Assembly: GCA_034509735.1 (NCBI GenBank)
Contig: JACGWO010000002.1
Location: 23,855,636-23,919,635, forward strand
DNA length: 64,000 nucleotides
Reading direction: 5' to 3'
Source of the DNA: Sesamum alatum
Lineage: Eukaryota > Streptophyta > Magnoliopsida > Lamiales > Pedaliaceae
A program made the position numbers and the translations under genes. The notes under the pieces are model-generated. The model was not told the DNA's origin. It made no database searches and was given only the letters and a program-made list of their open reading frames with translations. Below are positions 54,405 to 64,000 of this stretch, piece by piece. The first letter of the stretch is position 1; each line of letters opens with the position of its first letter.

Positions 54405-56630
54405 TGTTAGAATAGGTGACCAGAAAGTCAATGGTATTGGCTGTTCTGAGAACCATTAGTCAATCTGTGAACAAGTAATATTATGTTAATGAATGTAGTA
54501 AGGATTCATAGGCATGAGTTTGTTGTACTTACTGCTTGCATCGTTACGATGTCACAACAAACGCCCACAGACTGAAATAACATTTCGGGAAATTGGAAAC
54601 TACGCTTGGAGGTAGGTTCATGAAATCAATTTCGCCGAATCAGTCTGAAATACTCCAAGTCAAAGGAATCTCGAGACAGGCATCGAGAATCCATTTGAGA
54701 CTTGCACTAAGCATCTGTTGTCGTGTTTCATCGACGGGTGACGAGGATCGTCTAAGCAGTGTTAGTGGGTCGGCCTGCTGGGAGCGGCCGACTGAGGTGA
54801 CTCGCGGGAATCGTCATATGGAAGCTACTCGGGCTTGGTCGGTATGACTCGTATTCCCGATCCCGATAGTACGGGATTAGTCCTCGGACTTGAGGATCAC
54901 GGCAGTCCCCTACATACTAAGGCTGTATCTTGGATCTGGTGAAATTTGACCGATTATATCACATGGTCATCATAAGCCTCGTCTAGTGCAGTCGGAGTAT
55001 GTAGGAACGGTGAATTTCAAGATAGGATCTGTCCCCTGTCAAAGGATATGACAGCAAGATCTCCTATGCGCTCGGAGATGGTTTAGACTCACAAAGTCTA
55101 TGGCCATAGCACTTGATGTAGTGGGAAAGGATTTCCTACGTCGAGTTAAACCTATCTCGAGCATTATGCATAGTTGCCTAGTCAAAGATGGGAACCGACC
55201 CCTAGACTAAAGGCCGGGAGACAGGCGACAGTAGGACCGTACCCGTACGTATCGAGCGTCGGTAGGACCGCACCTGCGTATAACTCGGAGCCTAAATGTT
55301 CACACCATAAATTCACCTAGTCTCTAGTGCCATGGACCGTTGCTAGATGGTCACCCATGGTAACAGACTACTTTGGTTATGAAATGACAAGTAGGTCCAA
55401 GTCTAGCTGAAAAGGTGAACCTAAAGATTCACACCCGCTACACACCAATTGAAAGGGAATTAATTTGGAATTAATTCCGGGAGAAGGTTTTAATTTAATG
55501 GAATTAAATTATACTTCTTGGAGATTCAAGCCTCGATGGATTATTTGGAATAATCGGGCTTGAGTTCATAAATTAGATTTATGAATTTTATAAAGCATGG
55601 GCTTTCCTTTTAATTAGATTAAAATGGTGAATTAATTAATTAGTAGGCTTGGTATATTAAATAGGATTTAATATAAAGTCCATGGGACTATTTAATTTAG
55701 AAGTAAATAATCCCATTCTATGGAATTAATTAATGGGGTTGGTATATTAAATAGGATTTAATATAAAGTCCATGGGACTATTTAATTTAGAATAAATAAG
55801 TCCTTTCCATTAATTAATTAATGGGCTTAGTATATTAAATATGATTTAATATAAAGTCCATGGGAAATATTTAATTTAGAATTAAATAGGCCCATTCCAT
55901 AAAGCCCAGCAAAATGGATGGACAAGATTTGATCTAGAGAATGATGAGATGAAGGGCCATGATTGATTTGACTTAATCAAAGCCTAATTTGACTAGGATT
56001 CAAATCCTAGTCAAAGTGTGTCTCTTTGGAAGAGTTTGAGAAGGAATAGGAAATTCCATCTTCTATAAATACTCAAAAAACACACTCACACCTAGTATTC
56101 TCTACAACTCTCATCTCTCATCTCTCTCAAATTTTCGTCCATCCCCTTCTTTTCTCTCCAAGAATTATACTTTGTTCTTCTTGATTTTATTCAAGTTAAG
56201 AACATAAGAGACATTGATTGCGTTAATTCATTGCGTGTATCGATTGTCTCTTCTCCCCAAATAATTTCTTGCTAGCACAAGGGTTGTTTGCTTTCCGGTG
56301 GAGCGAGTGAGATGATTTAGAGGGTCTCTTCTTGAGATCTTGGTGCAAAACGGGGAACAATGCATGTAGCCGAACGCAGACAAAACTACAACCGGGTAGG
56401 TTCTTTAATTTCGTTTTTTCGGTTTCAATTCTATGGCCTCCATGTTGTGTTTTATTGAACATGAGATACACCGAACGCCCGGGAGAATCAAGGGCACACC
56501 CCTTGATTCGTTTATGTATGTTTTGCATTATTCAAATTCCTTTTAATTATGCTTTGTAATTTTATTACGCACTATTTCGCGCTTCCGCTATACGCCCTTA
56601 TCTCCCGGGCCGATCCACGATATTCTTTCA
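54405..56630 (+). mobile_element. 3' LTR of element B
   Basis: This 2226-bp LTR ends TTCTTTCA, followed by TAAAT (56631-56635), which pairs with 18974-18978. Variants in its middle and end match the 5' LTR of B rather than G, for example CACGATATT near the end and TCTCTTCTTGAGATC. Its first ~100 bases match G at least as well. The hairpin is at 56485-56509. One TTGAC unit of the promoter cluster is deleted (near 55996). Confidence 0.93.
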
Positions 56631-56635
56631 TAAAT

Positions 56636-56933
56636 GATGTCTACGAATAAATAACTTGCAGTGTATGAATTGTAAGTGTACCATTAGAACCTCTACATCA
56701 ATTTCATCATCATTCCAACCAATCCAAATACGGTTACCAACAATAGAATAATCAGAAAACCAATTCCGACGAGGAAGTACACAAGATTGTATACGAGCAA
56801 CATTAACCAAAGAAACATGAGTTTCAAGAATACCAAGAAAACATAACCTGTGGTCCGAAACTAGATCGCCAACTGCCACTTGGTGATCTCTTCGGTTCAA
56901 CCCTCGCACATTCCTAACAGTTACATTAATCAT
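56636..56933 (-). pseudogene. LINE-b ORF2 N-terminus (APE endonuclease), cut by B
   Basis: The start ATG at 56933-56931 overlaps the ORF1 stop as ATGA. The translation begins MINVTVRNVRGLN and contains the ILETHV motif around the catalytic Glu of APE-type endonucleases. It ends at 56636, where B's TAAAT duplication lies. The rest of the domain is at 18978 and below. The reading is inferred to join across the 37.7-kb insertion. Confidence 0.85.
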
Positions 56934-58244
56934 AAAACCAATTCGGAAGGGCTGCATTGTTTAGGGCCCTGAGTGTCTGATACAGTATCATCCTCACATT
57001 CAAGAGTTTCAAAAGAGTTAAAGAGGACAATCTCCTTTCCCTTGGCAATAGCTGTATCATGTTTCGGTGGCTTTTCCACGTTCGGTAGGGGATCCAAACG
57101 TGTTTCAATTGTTGGTCGAGGCACAAAAACTTTCACCAACAAGAAACCATTAGCCGTGGCCGTGACCTTAGCCACCATCGGCCATGTCTTCTTAGCAAAG
57201 GCTTCCATGTCATGAAAATAAGGGCGACGACCCAAAAAATAGCCAACAATAGTATGTAACCAACATTGAGAACCATCACGAATTAAATTCAACGAAGGTC
57301 GAAGAATAGTTTCACCATTTTGAACCAAAGGAGGAACATAATTGAGATTTTCCGAGTAGAATTATGAAACGCAACAGTAATTTTATCAATAGATCATAAT
57401 GTAGAATAACTTGATGTTAAGGGAACATTACCAATGAATATTTCCGGTGGTTTCGATGCGTTTCCTTTGTCCAAAGGTGCTGAAGATGGCGGCCGTGTAA
57501 GGGGAGCAACCGCCGGTAAATTGTGCAAGTTTCCCTTAATATGTGTATCCATGCTAAATAAAGAAGATTGTGGCTGATTATCCACACGTATGAAAGGCGG
57601 ATCAGATAGGAAGGAAGGTGGCTCCACATGTAAGGAAGTTTGCGGCTGATTATCCACACGTATGGAAGGCGGCTCAGATTGGAAGGAAGGTGGCTCAACA
57701 TGTAAGGAAGGTAGCTGATTATCCGGATCTTGTTGGGAACCTTCCAAAACGACAACAATGGATGGCGGCGCTAGGGTTTCAGCCACAGCAGTCACCGGAA
57801 ACAACGAGGAGGAAGCCATGGAAGACGGCGGCAATGAGAGAAGAGGAATAGGAAATGATGCAGCCACCAATGCAGTATGTTGCAAATACGCATTCATTTG
57901 TTCAGTTGTTGGCATGCGTGGAATCCGACGGGCAGGCCTAGTAGGAGCCATAATCGGTCGAAAAGGAGCAAGAGTGCGGGATGAGGAAGGAATGCAACCA
58001 TTGACAGATGGGACTGAAAAGCACCAAAATTTTCAGTCCATCTACGCTTTAAACCTGATATAGCCTCCATAGATGCAAGGTCACCTTCATCAATCACCCT
58101 ATTAGCTAACGGAATGAACTCGGACAAATTGAACTCGAAGAGTAACCGATTGAGTGCATGCACTTCCTCCGATGACGGACAGCTAACAATGGCGCTCCCA
58201 TCACCGTTTACAATATCATCCAAGGGCGGCTCATCATTGGCCAT
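56930..58244 (-). pseudogene. LINE-b ORF1, frameshifted and internally deleted
   Basis: The likely start is ATG 58244 (MANDEPPLDD), about 125 bp after the LINE 5' end at 58368. The frame changes near 58000 into a Pro/Ser-rich stretch (57951-57394) with a 24-residue tandem duplication. It changes again into 57328-56930, which begins with a partial DUF4283 domain (VGYFLGRRPYFHDMEAF) and then jumps to the C-terminal tail. The zinc knuckle expected between them is absent, so an internal deletion is likely near 57165. It is the nucleic-acid-binding partner of ORF2 and is non-functional here. Confidence 0.75.
57574..57717 (-). repeat. 72-bp tandem duplication in LINE-b ORF1
   Basis: Two units, starting CTGATTATCCACACGTATG at 57574 and 57646, encode repeated SLHVEPPSF...IRVDNQPQ segments. 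A partial third unit starts at 57715. Confidence 0.8.
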
Positions 58245-58368
58245 GAAGGCCGAGAATGTATGAGTGTGTGTATTATGTGAGAGAGGGAGGAGAGAATTCT
58301 AGAGAGAGAAATTGTTTTCGTATAGTCCTAGTGCATTTTTCGTAGAAACACAAATGTTTATTTATGGC
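58245..58368 (-). other. 5' UTR of LINE-b
   Basis: This 124-bp segment has CT/GA-rich tracts and lies between the LINE 5' end and the ORF1 ATG. Its outer edge abuts the 15-bp target duplication at 58369-58383, so the element is full length at its 5' end. Confidence 0.75.
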
Positions 58369-58383
58369 TCTGCTGGTGTATTT

Positions 58384-58655
58384 GGTGGAGTAGAAACTGG
58401 AAACTGGCGGGCTCGAGGTTCCTTCTACCAGATCAAATTATCTGCTTTGCTAGGCAACACTTGGAAGCTTTCTCCCATCAAAATCAGGTTAATGAGGCAT
58501 CTCCTGCCCTGCCTCGGTCACCTCATTGGCAAAGGTCGCCGGTTGGGTCCATTAAACTCAATTACGATGGCGCGGTGCTTGGCGGGGGTTCCTCATTGGG
58601 TCTTGGTGTTATTGCTTGTGATTGTCAAGGGTTGTGTGTTAGGTGGGCTGCGGTG
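58384..58655 (+). pseudogene. LINE-a ORF2 RNase H domain, truncated
   Basis: This continues LINE-a after the LINE-b insertion. The translation has the PPVGSIKLNYDG-type opening of plant LINE RNase H (RVT_3): KLNYDGAVLGG followed by GLGVIACDCQG, with the first catalytic Asp visible. It stops at 58655, where an F-type LTR starts. The remaining catalytic residues, the 3' UTR and the poly(A) are lost. Confidence 0.85.
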
Positions 58656-59804
58656 TGTTAGAATAGGTAACCATGTAGCCAATCATGGCAGGCAAAATAT
58701 AATCTATGTCTAAACAATTTCAAGGATTTGATAAATTATTAATGAATAAGAAGTGATATTCATTTGGCATTACTTTGTTTGTGTTCACTTTATCTACTTT
58801 ATATTTATGTTCACTACGCAAACAAAGCCCACGGACTGAAAACACATTTCGGGGACTGGGACTACGGTTGGAGGTAGGTCCATGAAATCAGTCCTGCCGA
58901 ATCAGTCAAGGAATTTCGAAAATGGGTATCGAGATTCCCCTTGAGACTTGCACTAAGCATCTGCTATCGTATTTCATTGATGGGTGACGAGGGTCGTCTA
59001 AGCAGTGTTAGTGGGTTAGCCCGCTAGGGAGCAGCTAACTGAGGTGACTCGCGGGAACTGTCTTATGGAGGACCTTGAGTAGGGTCGGTTAGGTATGGCG
59101 TGTGTTCCCGGTTCCAACAATACAGGTCAAGTCCTTTGACTTGAGGAACTGCTAAGTTTACCTATACATCAGGGTTGTATCTTAGATATGTGAGAGATTG
59201 CCAAGAAGCACTTGAGTAGTCATAAGCCATGTCTAGTGTAGCTCCAATGTACAGAGTGACAGTAGTTTCCAAGAAAGGATCTGTCTCAGTCAAAAGGCAT
59301 TGACAGTTGAGTCTCACAAATGCTCTGTGTCTTGTCCTTAAAATCTGTGGCCACAGTAACTGAACACAAGGGAAGGTTTCCCTTGTGGCGTTTAGTAAGG
59401 ACAGACGGACACTTAGGTCCAAAATGGTTACCTGCATTTTCCGTGCCCTAGACCCTAAGTGGTGAGACCGTAGACGGAAGGACTGTTAGAGCCTAAATGT
59501 TCATCCCTGTATATTGACCTAGTCTCTAGTGCCATGGACCATTGCTAGATGGCCACCCATGGTAACGGGCGGATTCTAGGAATCCGACCAAGTCTAGCTG
59601 AAGGTGAACCTAAAGAGTCACACACAATCCAAACACATAAATTATTTAATTTAGAATTAAATATTTGGAGAAATGGAATGATTAAATTAGATTTAATCGG
59701 GTCCTTAATTTTTTTTTTGGAAAGAATTAATTCCTTTTATTCGATAAAAGGGATTTATCTAATAAATTAGATTTATTAAAAAATTAATTTAATGAGCTTA
59801 GATT
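58656..59804 (+). mobile_element. 3'-truncated F-type LTR in LINE-a
   Basis: It starts TGTTAGAATAGGTAACCATG. It matches the first ~1.15 kb of the F and 4715 LTRs, including the palindrome CTGTGGCCACAG at 59345-59356 and the shared U3 block near 59518-59575. Homology ends near GAGCTTAGA at about 59804, before the TTGAC cluster, TATA box and hairpin. No target duplication can be tested. Confidence 0.88.
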
Positions 59805-62651
59805 ATATCACATGATTCTAGAAGCTAGTATCGCTATAGCCTTCCAGAATCAACTCTCCATAAATCGTGCATCAGGAACACTTCTCCAATCCTTATTCAG
59901 GTCTTAAAGACTGCTCTCAACTGTTGTCTATTTCCTCGTCGGTACACACCCGATATCCTTTGTTATGTACGATGCATAAACAACATCAGGCCCTGTGCAC
60001 CGAACAACATACCCATGCTGCGTACGGCAAAGACGTAGGGAATGTAAAACATCTAAGCTTCCTCATTAGTCAATGGTGAATAAATTTTGGACAGCTTGGC
60101 CCTATTCATGGAGAATTGCGTGAACAATGCTCGTGTTTCTAGTGTTTCTTAATGTCTTAATTTCATTCCAAATGAATAAGACGTTACACACACTTAACAC
60201 TCGGAAGATTACCACACTCCCACTAACACCAATGCTCGTGATTGACCGAGTCATACATCGTATGGGTTCGTCAAAACAAATATTCTGGTTACATGAAATC
60301 TCAAATCCATTTTGAATTTCAAGATAGATCCCAGGGCTCCAAGCCATTGATCCAATCCCGATGTCCAACATCGCTTCTCCATATGTCCTTTGGATCATGC
60401 TCCAATTGACCGGTCGAACCCAGAAACTTGTACTCATCAGGTATCTAAGGTATTCTGGTCGTCCCTGGGAGGACTGGAATATAGTTAGTGGGAAATAACC
60501 TGATGTTTGCATTTATTTTGCACTAGACCTGCACAAATCAAACACCGGGTCTAGTCTATCTTCCTACTAGTCCCTTGACGTATGCAGGACCATCCCATAT
60601 ACTAAAAAACTTTGTAGGATACAGGCTTTCCAAACCATATCCAATATGGTAACTAGATCATGACTTTAAGAAGTGCATGTTTCTCAACCTACCAACTTTC
60701 AAGTCCATGTCTAGATGGGCTAAGGTAACTTCCGTGAAATACCGAGCGAACCAAGTCCAACAGGGTTTGTTTTCTCCCTTATCAGAGACCATTCAACCAT
60801 GGCCGCTTCAAGAAGAATTTCACTAATTGAGAATTCCATTCTCATTTGGATATTCGAGAACTCCCACTGAATACACGTCATCTCGATCTAATCGAAAGGT
60901 AACCAAATTGATTCACCACTCCAAGTCTAATATCGCGAAACTACCAAAGGTTATTAGACTTGTGAATCCTCTTTTGGTCTTGTGTATTCAGTAACCTTAC
61001 GGATATCCTTTTTGGATCCAATCCAATAGGGTATTGGCGCTCTCACTAAATATACACTCTCTCGATCTAATCGAAAGGAGACCATTTTGGTTCACCACTC
61101 CAAGTCTAATTTCCTAAACATACCAAAGGTTCTTAGACTTGTGAACCCTCTTCTGGTCCTATGTATTCAATAATCCACAGAAGTCTTTTTGGATCCAATC
61201 CAATAGACTATCAGCAAGCCAACTTTCTCTTACAAAATGACTCTTTAGTCTTTTCCTCCTCAGAGAAGATTTGAATGCTAGCAGATCCAAATCATCTATT
61301 GCTAGACTCTTTGGATCTTCCAACTTCCTCATCCTTAACTAAAGGAAAGTGACCTAGCCATGGATGCCAAATCCGTATGTTTGTCTTGATTATATCCATT
61401 TTTAGTCATTTGTTTTGAGTTCTCATAATCCAATTATGGGACAGTGTCAAGTGTTTATGTACCAAACCTAGCAGACAAGAATCTCCATTCTTTGTCAAAT
61501 AAAAGTAATTTTATTGATCAAATTATTGTATCCAAAATTGTCCAACAATAAATGGAACATATTTTGATCATGCTAGGTTACATAATTCCCGCAGACATAA
61601 TCCTAACATGATCACTACTAAGCCTAACTAGTCCTTAGTCTTTGTAGCAACAGTTTCGCCATTGCTAGACCTTAGGATCGTCTGTCTTAGCTTTCTATTC
61701 CTTATCATAACCTGTGAACCATTCACAGGTTATGAACGACTGGTATCCAATACCAAAGATTAGAAAAGTGATCATGTTGATACTCAATTCAAATTTCACA
61801 TTCATTGGAGAGGGGCTTTAGGAAACTCCCTCTTCCAATGTCCCTTTTCTCGCAGTTAATGCAAATATTATTCGGAACCTCTGACTGTCGAACCCTTTTC
61901 CTCTTTCTTTCACCCCCACCCAGTGGTGTAATAGGAGCACTCAAAGTGCTGCAACGGCTGATATTGTCTGAGCCTTCTTCCTCTTCCTGCGTCCGACACC
62001 CTTGCCTTTCGCTTTAGAGGTCGAAGCCTCCTCAGTAGTACCGTCGCGCAGATTTTTCAATCGTTGCCTTGTATTAGACCAACATTTTTATCAACTCATG
62101 AAGGTCTTTCTCAAGCCCACTCATGTTGTAGTTGACTATAAATGGGTCGAGTGAGGGGAGAAAAGACCGAAGGATCACGTCGATGTACATCTCTCTTTCG
62201 AGATTAGCTTGGAGGTGTTTGAACTTTTCCACAAGGGATAGGATTATCACCCAATGCTCTTGTACCGTCGATCCTTCTATCGTCTTCACTCCGAAGAATG
62301 CCTTCATTGCAGCATATCGAACATGCCGGTCTGGGACCGCATAGACTTGCTACAATCGAAGCATCATCAAGCAAACATCCTCCAGCCTATCATATTGCTT
62401 CGGCATCTCATTATCAATGGATGCTAGTATGATGCTGCAGACCTTCCAGTTGTCATCAAGCCTCTTCTTGAACGTCAAACATTCTTTGGGCGATAACCCT
62501 TCCGGCAAGGTCTGAGGAAAAACCTTATCCAAAATATAAGTCTGGTTCTTTGAAATCTACGATCATCTTAAGATTTCACAGCCAGACGTGGTAATACGTT
62601 CCATTAGACTTTATTAGTCTCAAGTATAAGGGTTAGTGGATTCTTAGACAT
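59805..62651 (-). pseudogene. Decayed gag-pol of copia element H
   Basis: The sense strand is -. Gag ATG is at 62651 (MSKNPL...LETNK). Readable Gag pieces are at 62532-62350 (LPEGLSP, NEMPKQYDRLED) and 62307-62074 (FFGVKTIEG, FIVNYNMSGLEKDLHELI). A zinc knuckle near 61825-61860 is broken by a one-base shift. Pol remnants run down to the RNase H region at about 59815-59860. A 179-bp stretch is tandemly duplicated near 60858-61215. It is closest to E by leader sequence. Its 3' end is missing at the junction with the truncated F-type LTR. Confidence 0.8.
60858..61215. repeat. 179-bp tandem duplication in H pol
   Basis: TCTCGATCTAATCGAAAGG occurs at about 60881 and 61060, and the flanking text (CACTCCAAGTCTAAT..., TTTTTGGATCCAATCCAATAG) repeats at the same offset with scattered differences. 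The G pol copies have one unit. Confidence 0.8.
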
Positions 62652-64000
62652 CAACAGTTAAACAGAAAAACATTAAGTAGATTATAACAATATTATGTTC
62701 AAGTTAAGACTTGGTCCTTTAGTCATTGACCCCTCCCACTATTTCTACGAAAGCCCATCACTATCAAATGGGATTTCGGAAAATCGTTTCCTAGTGGGCT
62801 TGGGATCCACAAGTGCAATTCTCATGCCCCGCTTTTACAATTCACATGGGAAAAGCCTCATGGGAGGTATCCAATACCATTCTCAACCGATGAGATTCCC
62901 AAGATATTCTGCCTCACCTCTTCACATGATCCCGAGGACTCCAAGCGAATCATGTTACTCAATGTTAGGCCAACCCATGAACCGAATCATACCTCAACTG
63001 TCGCCCCTCACGACTTGTGAGACAGGGAAACAGTGAGCATACTCTCTGTTCACAACAACGGTGTAGCTTTCCTCTATTCCAAATGTGCCACAACTCATGA
63101 GACCACACTTGGGTAGTGGTAGCTTCCTCACGACATTGCTATGGATGGAAGGCTTGGATAGATCAAAACCATTTTGATCCAAGTCCATCATGGGCCTAAT
63201 ATTTTAACTTGGTCGAACCAAGTGAGAGTTTGAAATTATTGATCGAGACCTCATCACATTAATATCTTTGCATGCATAAATATCCAATATTACAAAGCAT
63301 TTAAATAATTGCATCAATCTAGCGTACCCCTGTTGGATGATCACGAGCCCAACCTATGCGACCCACTGAGCCCGCAGTAAGTCTATGGTCTGTCTAGGGT
63401 GGTCCTATACTATTACAACAAATTAACCTAATATCATGCCAGTGGGCCTTGTACCTCTACTTGTTTCGCCTTGATGTCTCACCTTGGGCCTCCGTCCAAC
63501 ATAGGCCTCCTTTTTCTCCGTGGGCTTGCTTTATTATACATAAAATGTAAAACCTCACCAAAAATATTCCTAACTACTATCATTACAAGAGAAATGGAAT
63601 ACATGGAAAGTAAAAGGAAAAAGACAAGCCTTAACATCATGAGGCGAAAGTGGGAGATAATAGTCCCAAAACAAGAGGCACGCAAGCCCCACCCAAAAAA
63701 AATTTTAAACCATACACAGGTCAATGGGCTTCGTGATCATCCCTTCTTAATCCAATTAACAAAACACGACATAATTACATATAATATAATCATGCTCCAA
63801 ATAATACAAACCATGTATTAAATAAATGATATCCAATATCATTCCACAGCAAAATTAAATGCAGAAAAATACATGTCAATAATACAATTAAAAATGGATA
63901 TTATAAACCTTGTACAACCCATGTACATTTTTTTATTTTTGGAAACCATTTCCAAAATAATCTTAGGCAATTTAATTTTAGGAAAAATCAATCTCAACTA
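62652..64000 (-). other. Leader of element H (runs off the window)
   Basis: Palindrome pair CACGACTTGTG (63009-63019) and CACAACTCATG (63089-63099), 80 nt apart. The CCACTG hairpin at about 63362-63379 has a partly lost stem. The sequence is AT-rich to the window end. The PBS and 5' LTR should lie to the right. Confidence 0.7.

Noticed and set aside
24174..56630. Regularly recurring long repeats that could suggest a satellite or segmental array
   Set aside because: Every repeat boundary coincides with an LTR end, PBS, PPT or target duplication, so nested retrotransposition explains them.

Overview
This window is plant nuclear DNA made almost entirely of retrotransposons. I find no intact host gene, rRNA, tRNA or CRISPR array. 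Three features point to a flowering-plant heterochromatic region: copia-type LTR elements with initiator-Met-tRNA primer sites (TGGTATCAGAGCC), LINEs with a DUF4283/zinc-knuckle ORF1, and TATA-driven LTR promoters. The species cannot be named from the sequence.

Layout, left to right. 1-4022: a D-type LTR (+) split by an inverted solo LTR of the same family (635-2786). 4023-4714: unassigned DNA with a 30-bp degenerate tandem repeat. 4715-6691: a solo F-type LTR. 6692-7332: AT-rich, unassigned. 7333-7642: a fragment of a divergent LTR (-). 7643-10476: the 5' end of a D-type copia element (E, +), comprising a truncated LTR, PBS, long leader and the first 23 codons of gag. From 10477 to 58655 lies a Russian-doll nest: E is cut by LINE-a (+), LINE-a by LINE-b (-), LINE-b by copia element B (+), B by copia element G (-), and G by copia element F (-). 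Target-site duplications can be read for four of these joints: TCTGCTGGTGTATTT for LINE-b, TAAAT for B, TTCAA for G and GTCAC for F. 58656-59804: the 5' part of an F-type LTR inside LINE-a. 59805-64000: the interior of a decayed copia element H (-).

The innermost element F (28919-38881) is young. Its two 2-kb LTRs differ by about two substitutions and four small indels by eye, and it encodes a nearly complete Gag-Pol interrupted by one frameshift in an A5 run. B and G belong to a sister family with 2.23-kb LTRs and intact PBS and LTR ends. Their three internal regions share the same decayed coding sequence, so this looks like a non-autonomous family that needs enzymes from a relative such as F. 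G is a tandem (LTR-internal-LTR-internal-LTR).

The most interesting signals are non-coding and recur across the copia families. They are: a hairpin near the LTR 3' end whose stem changes by compensatory substitutions; a pair of 11-nt palindromes about 80 nt apart in every leader; a symmetrically varying palindrome in U3; and a cluster of about five W-box-like TTGAC(C/T) motifs just upstream of the LTR TATA box. Two structural oddities also stand out. F has lost its primer-binding site. The 3' end of B carries an inverted fold-back copy joined at a 4-bp microhomology.
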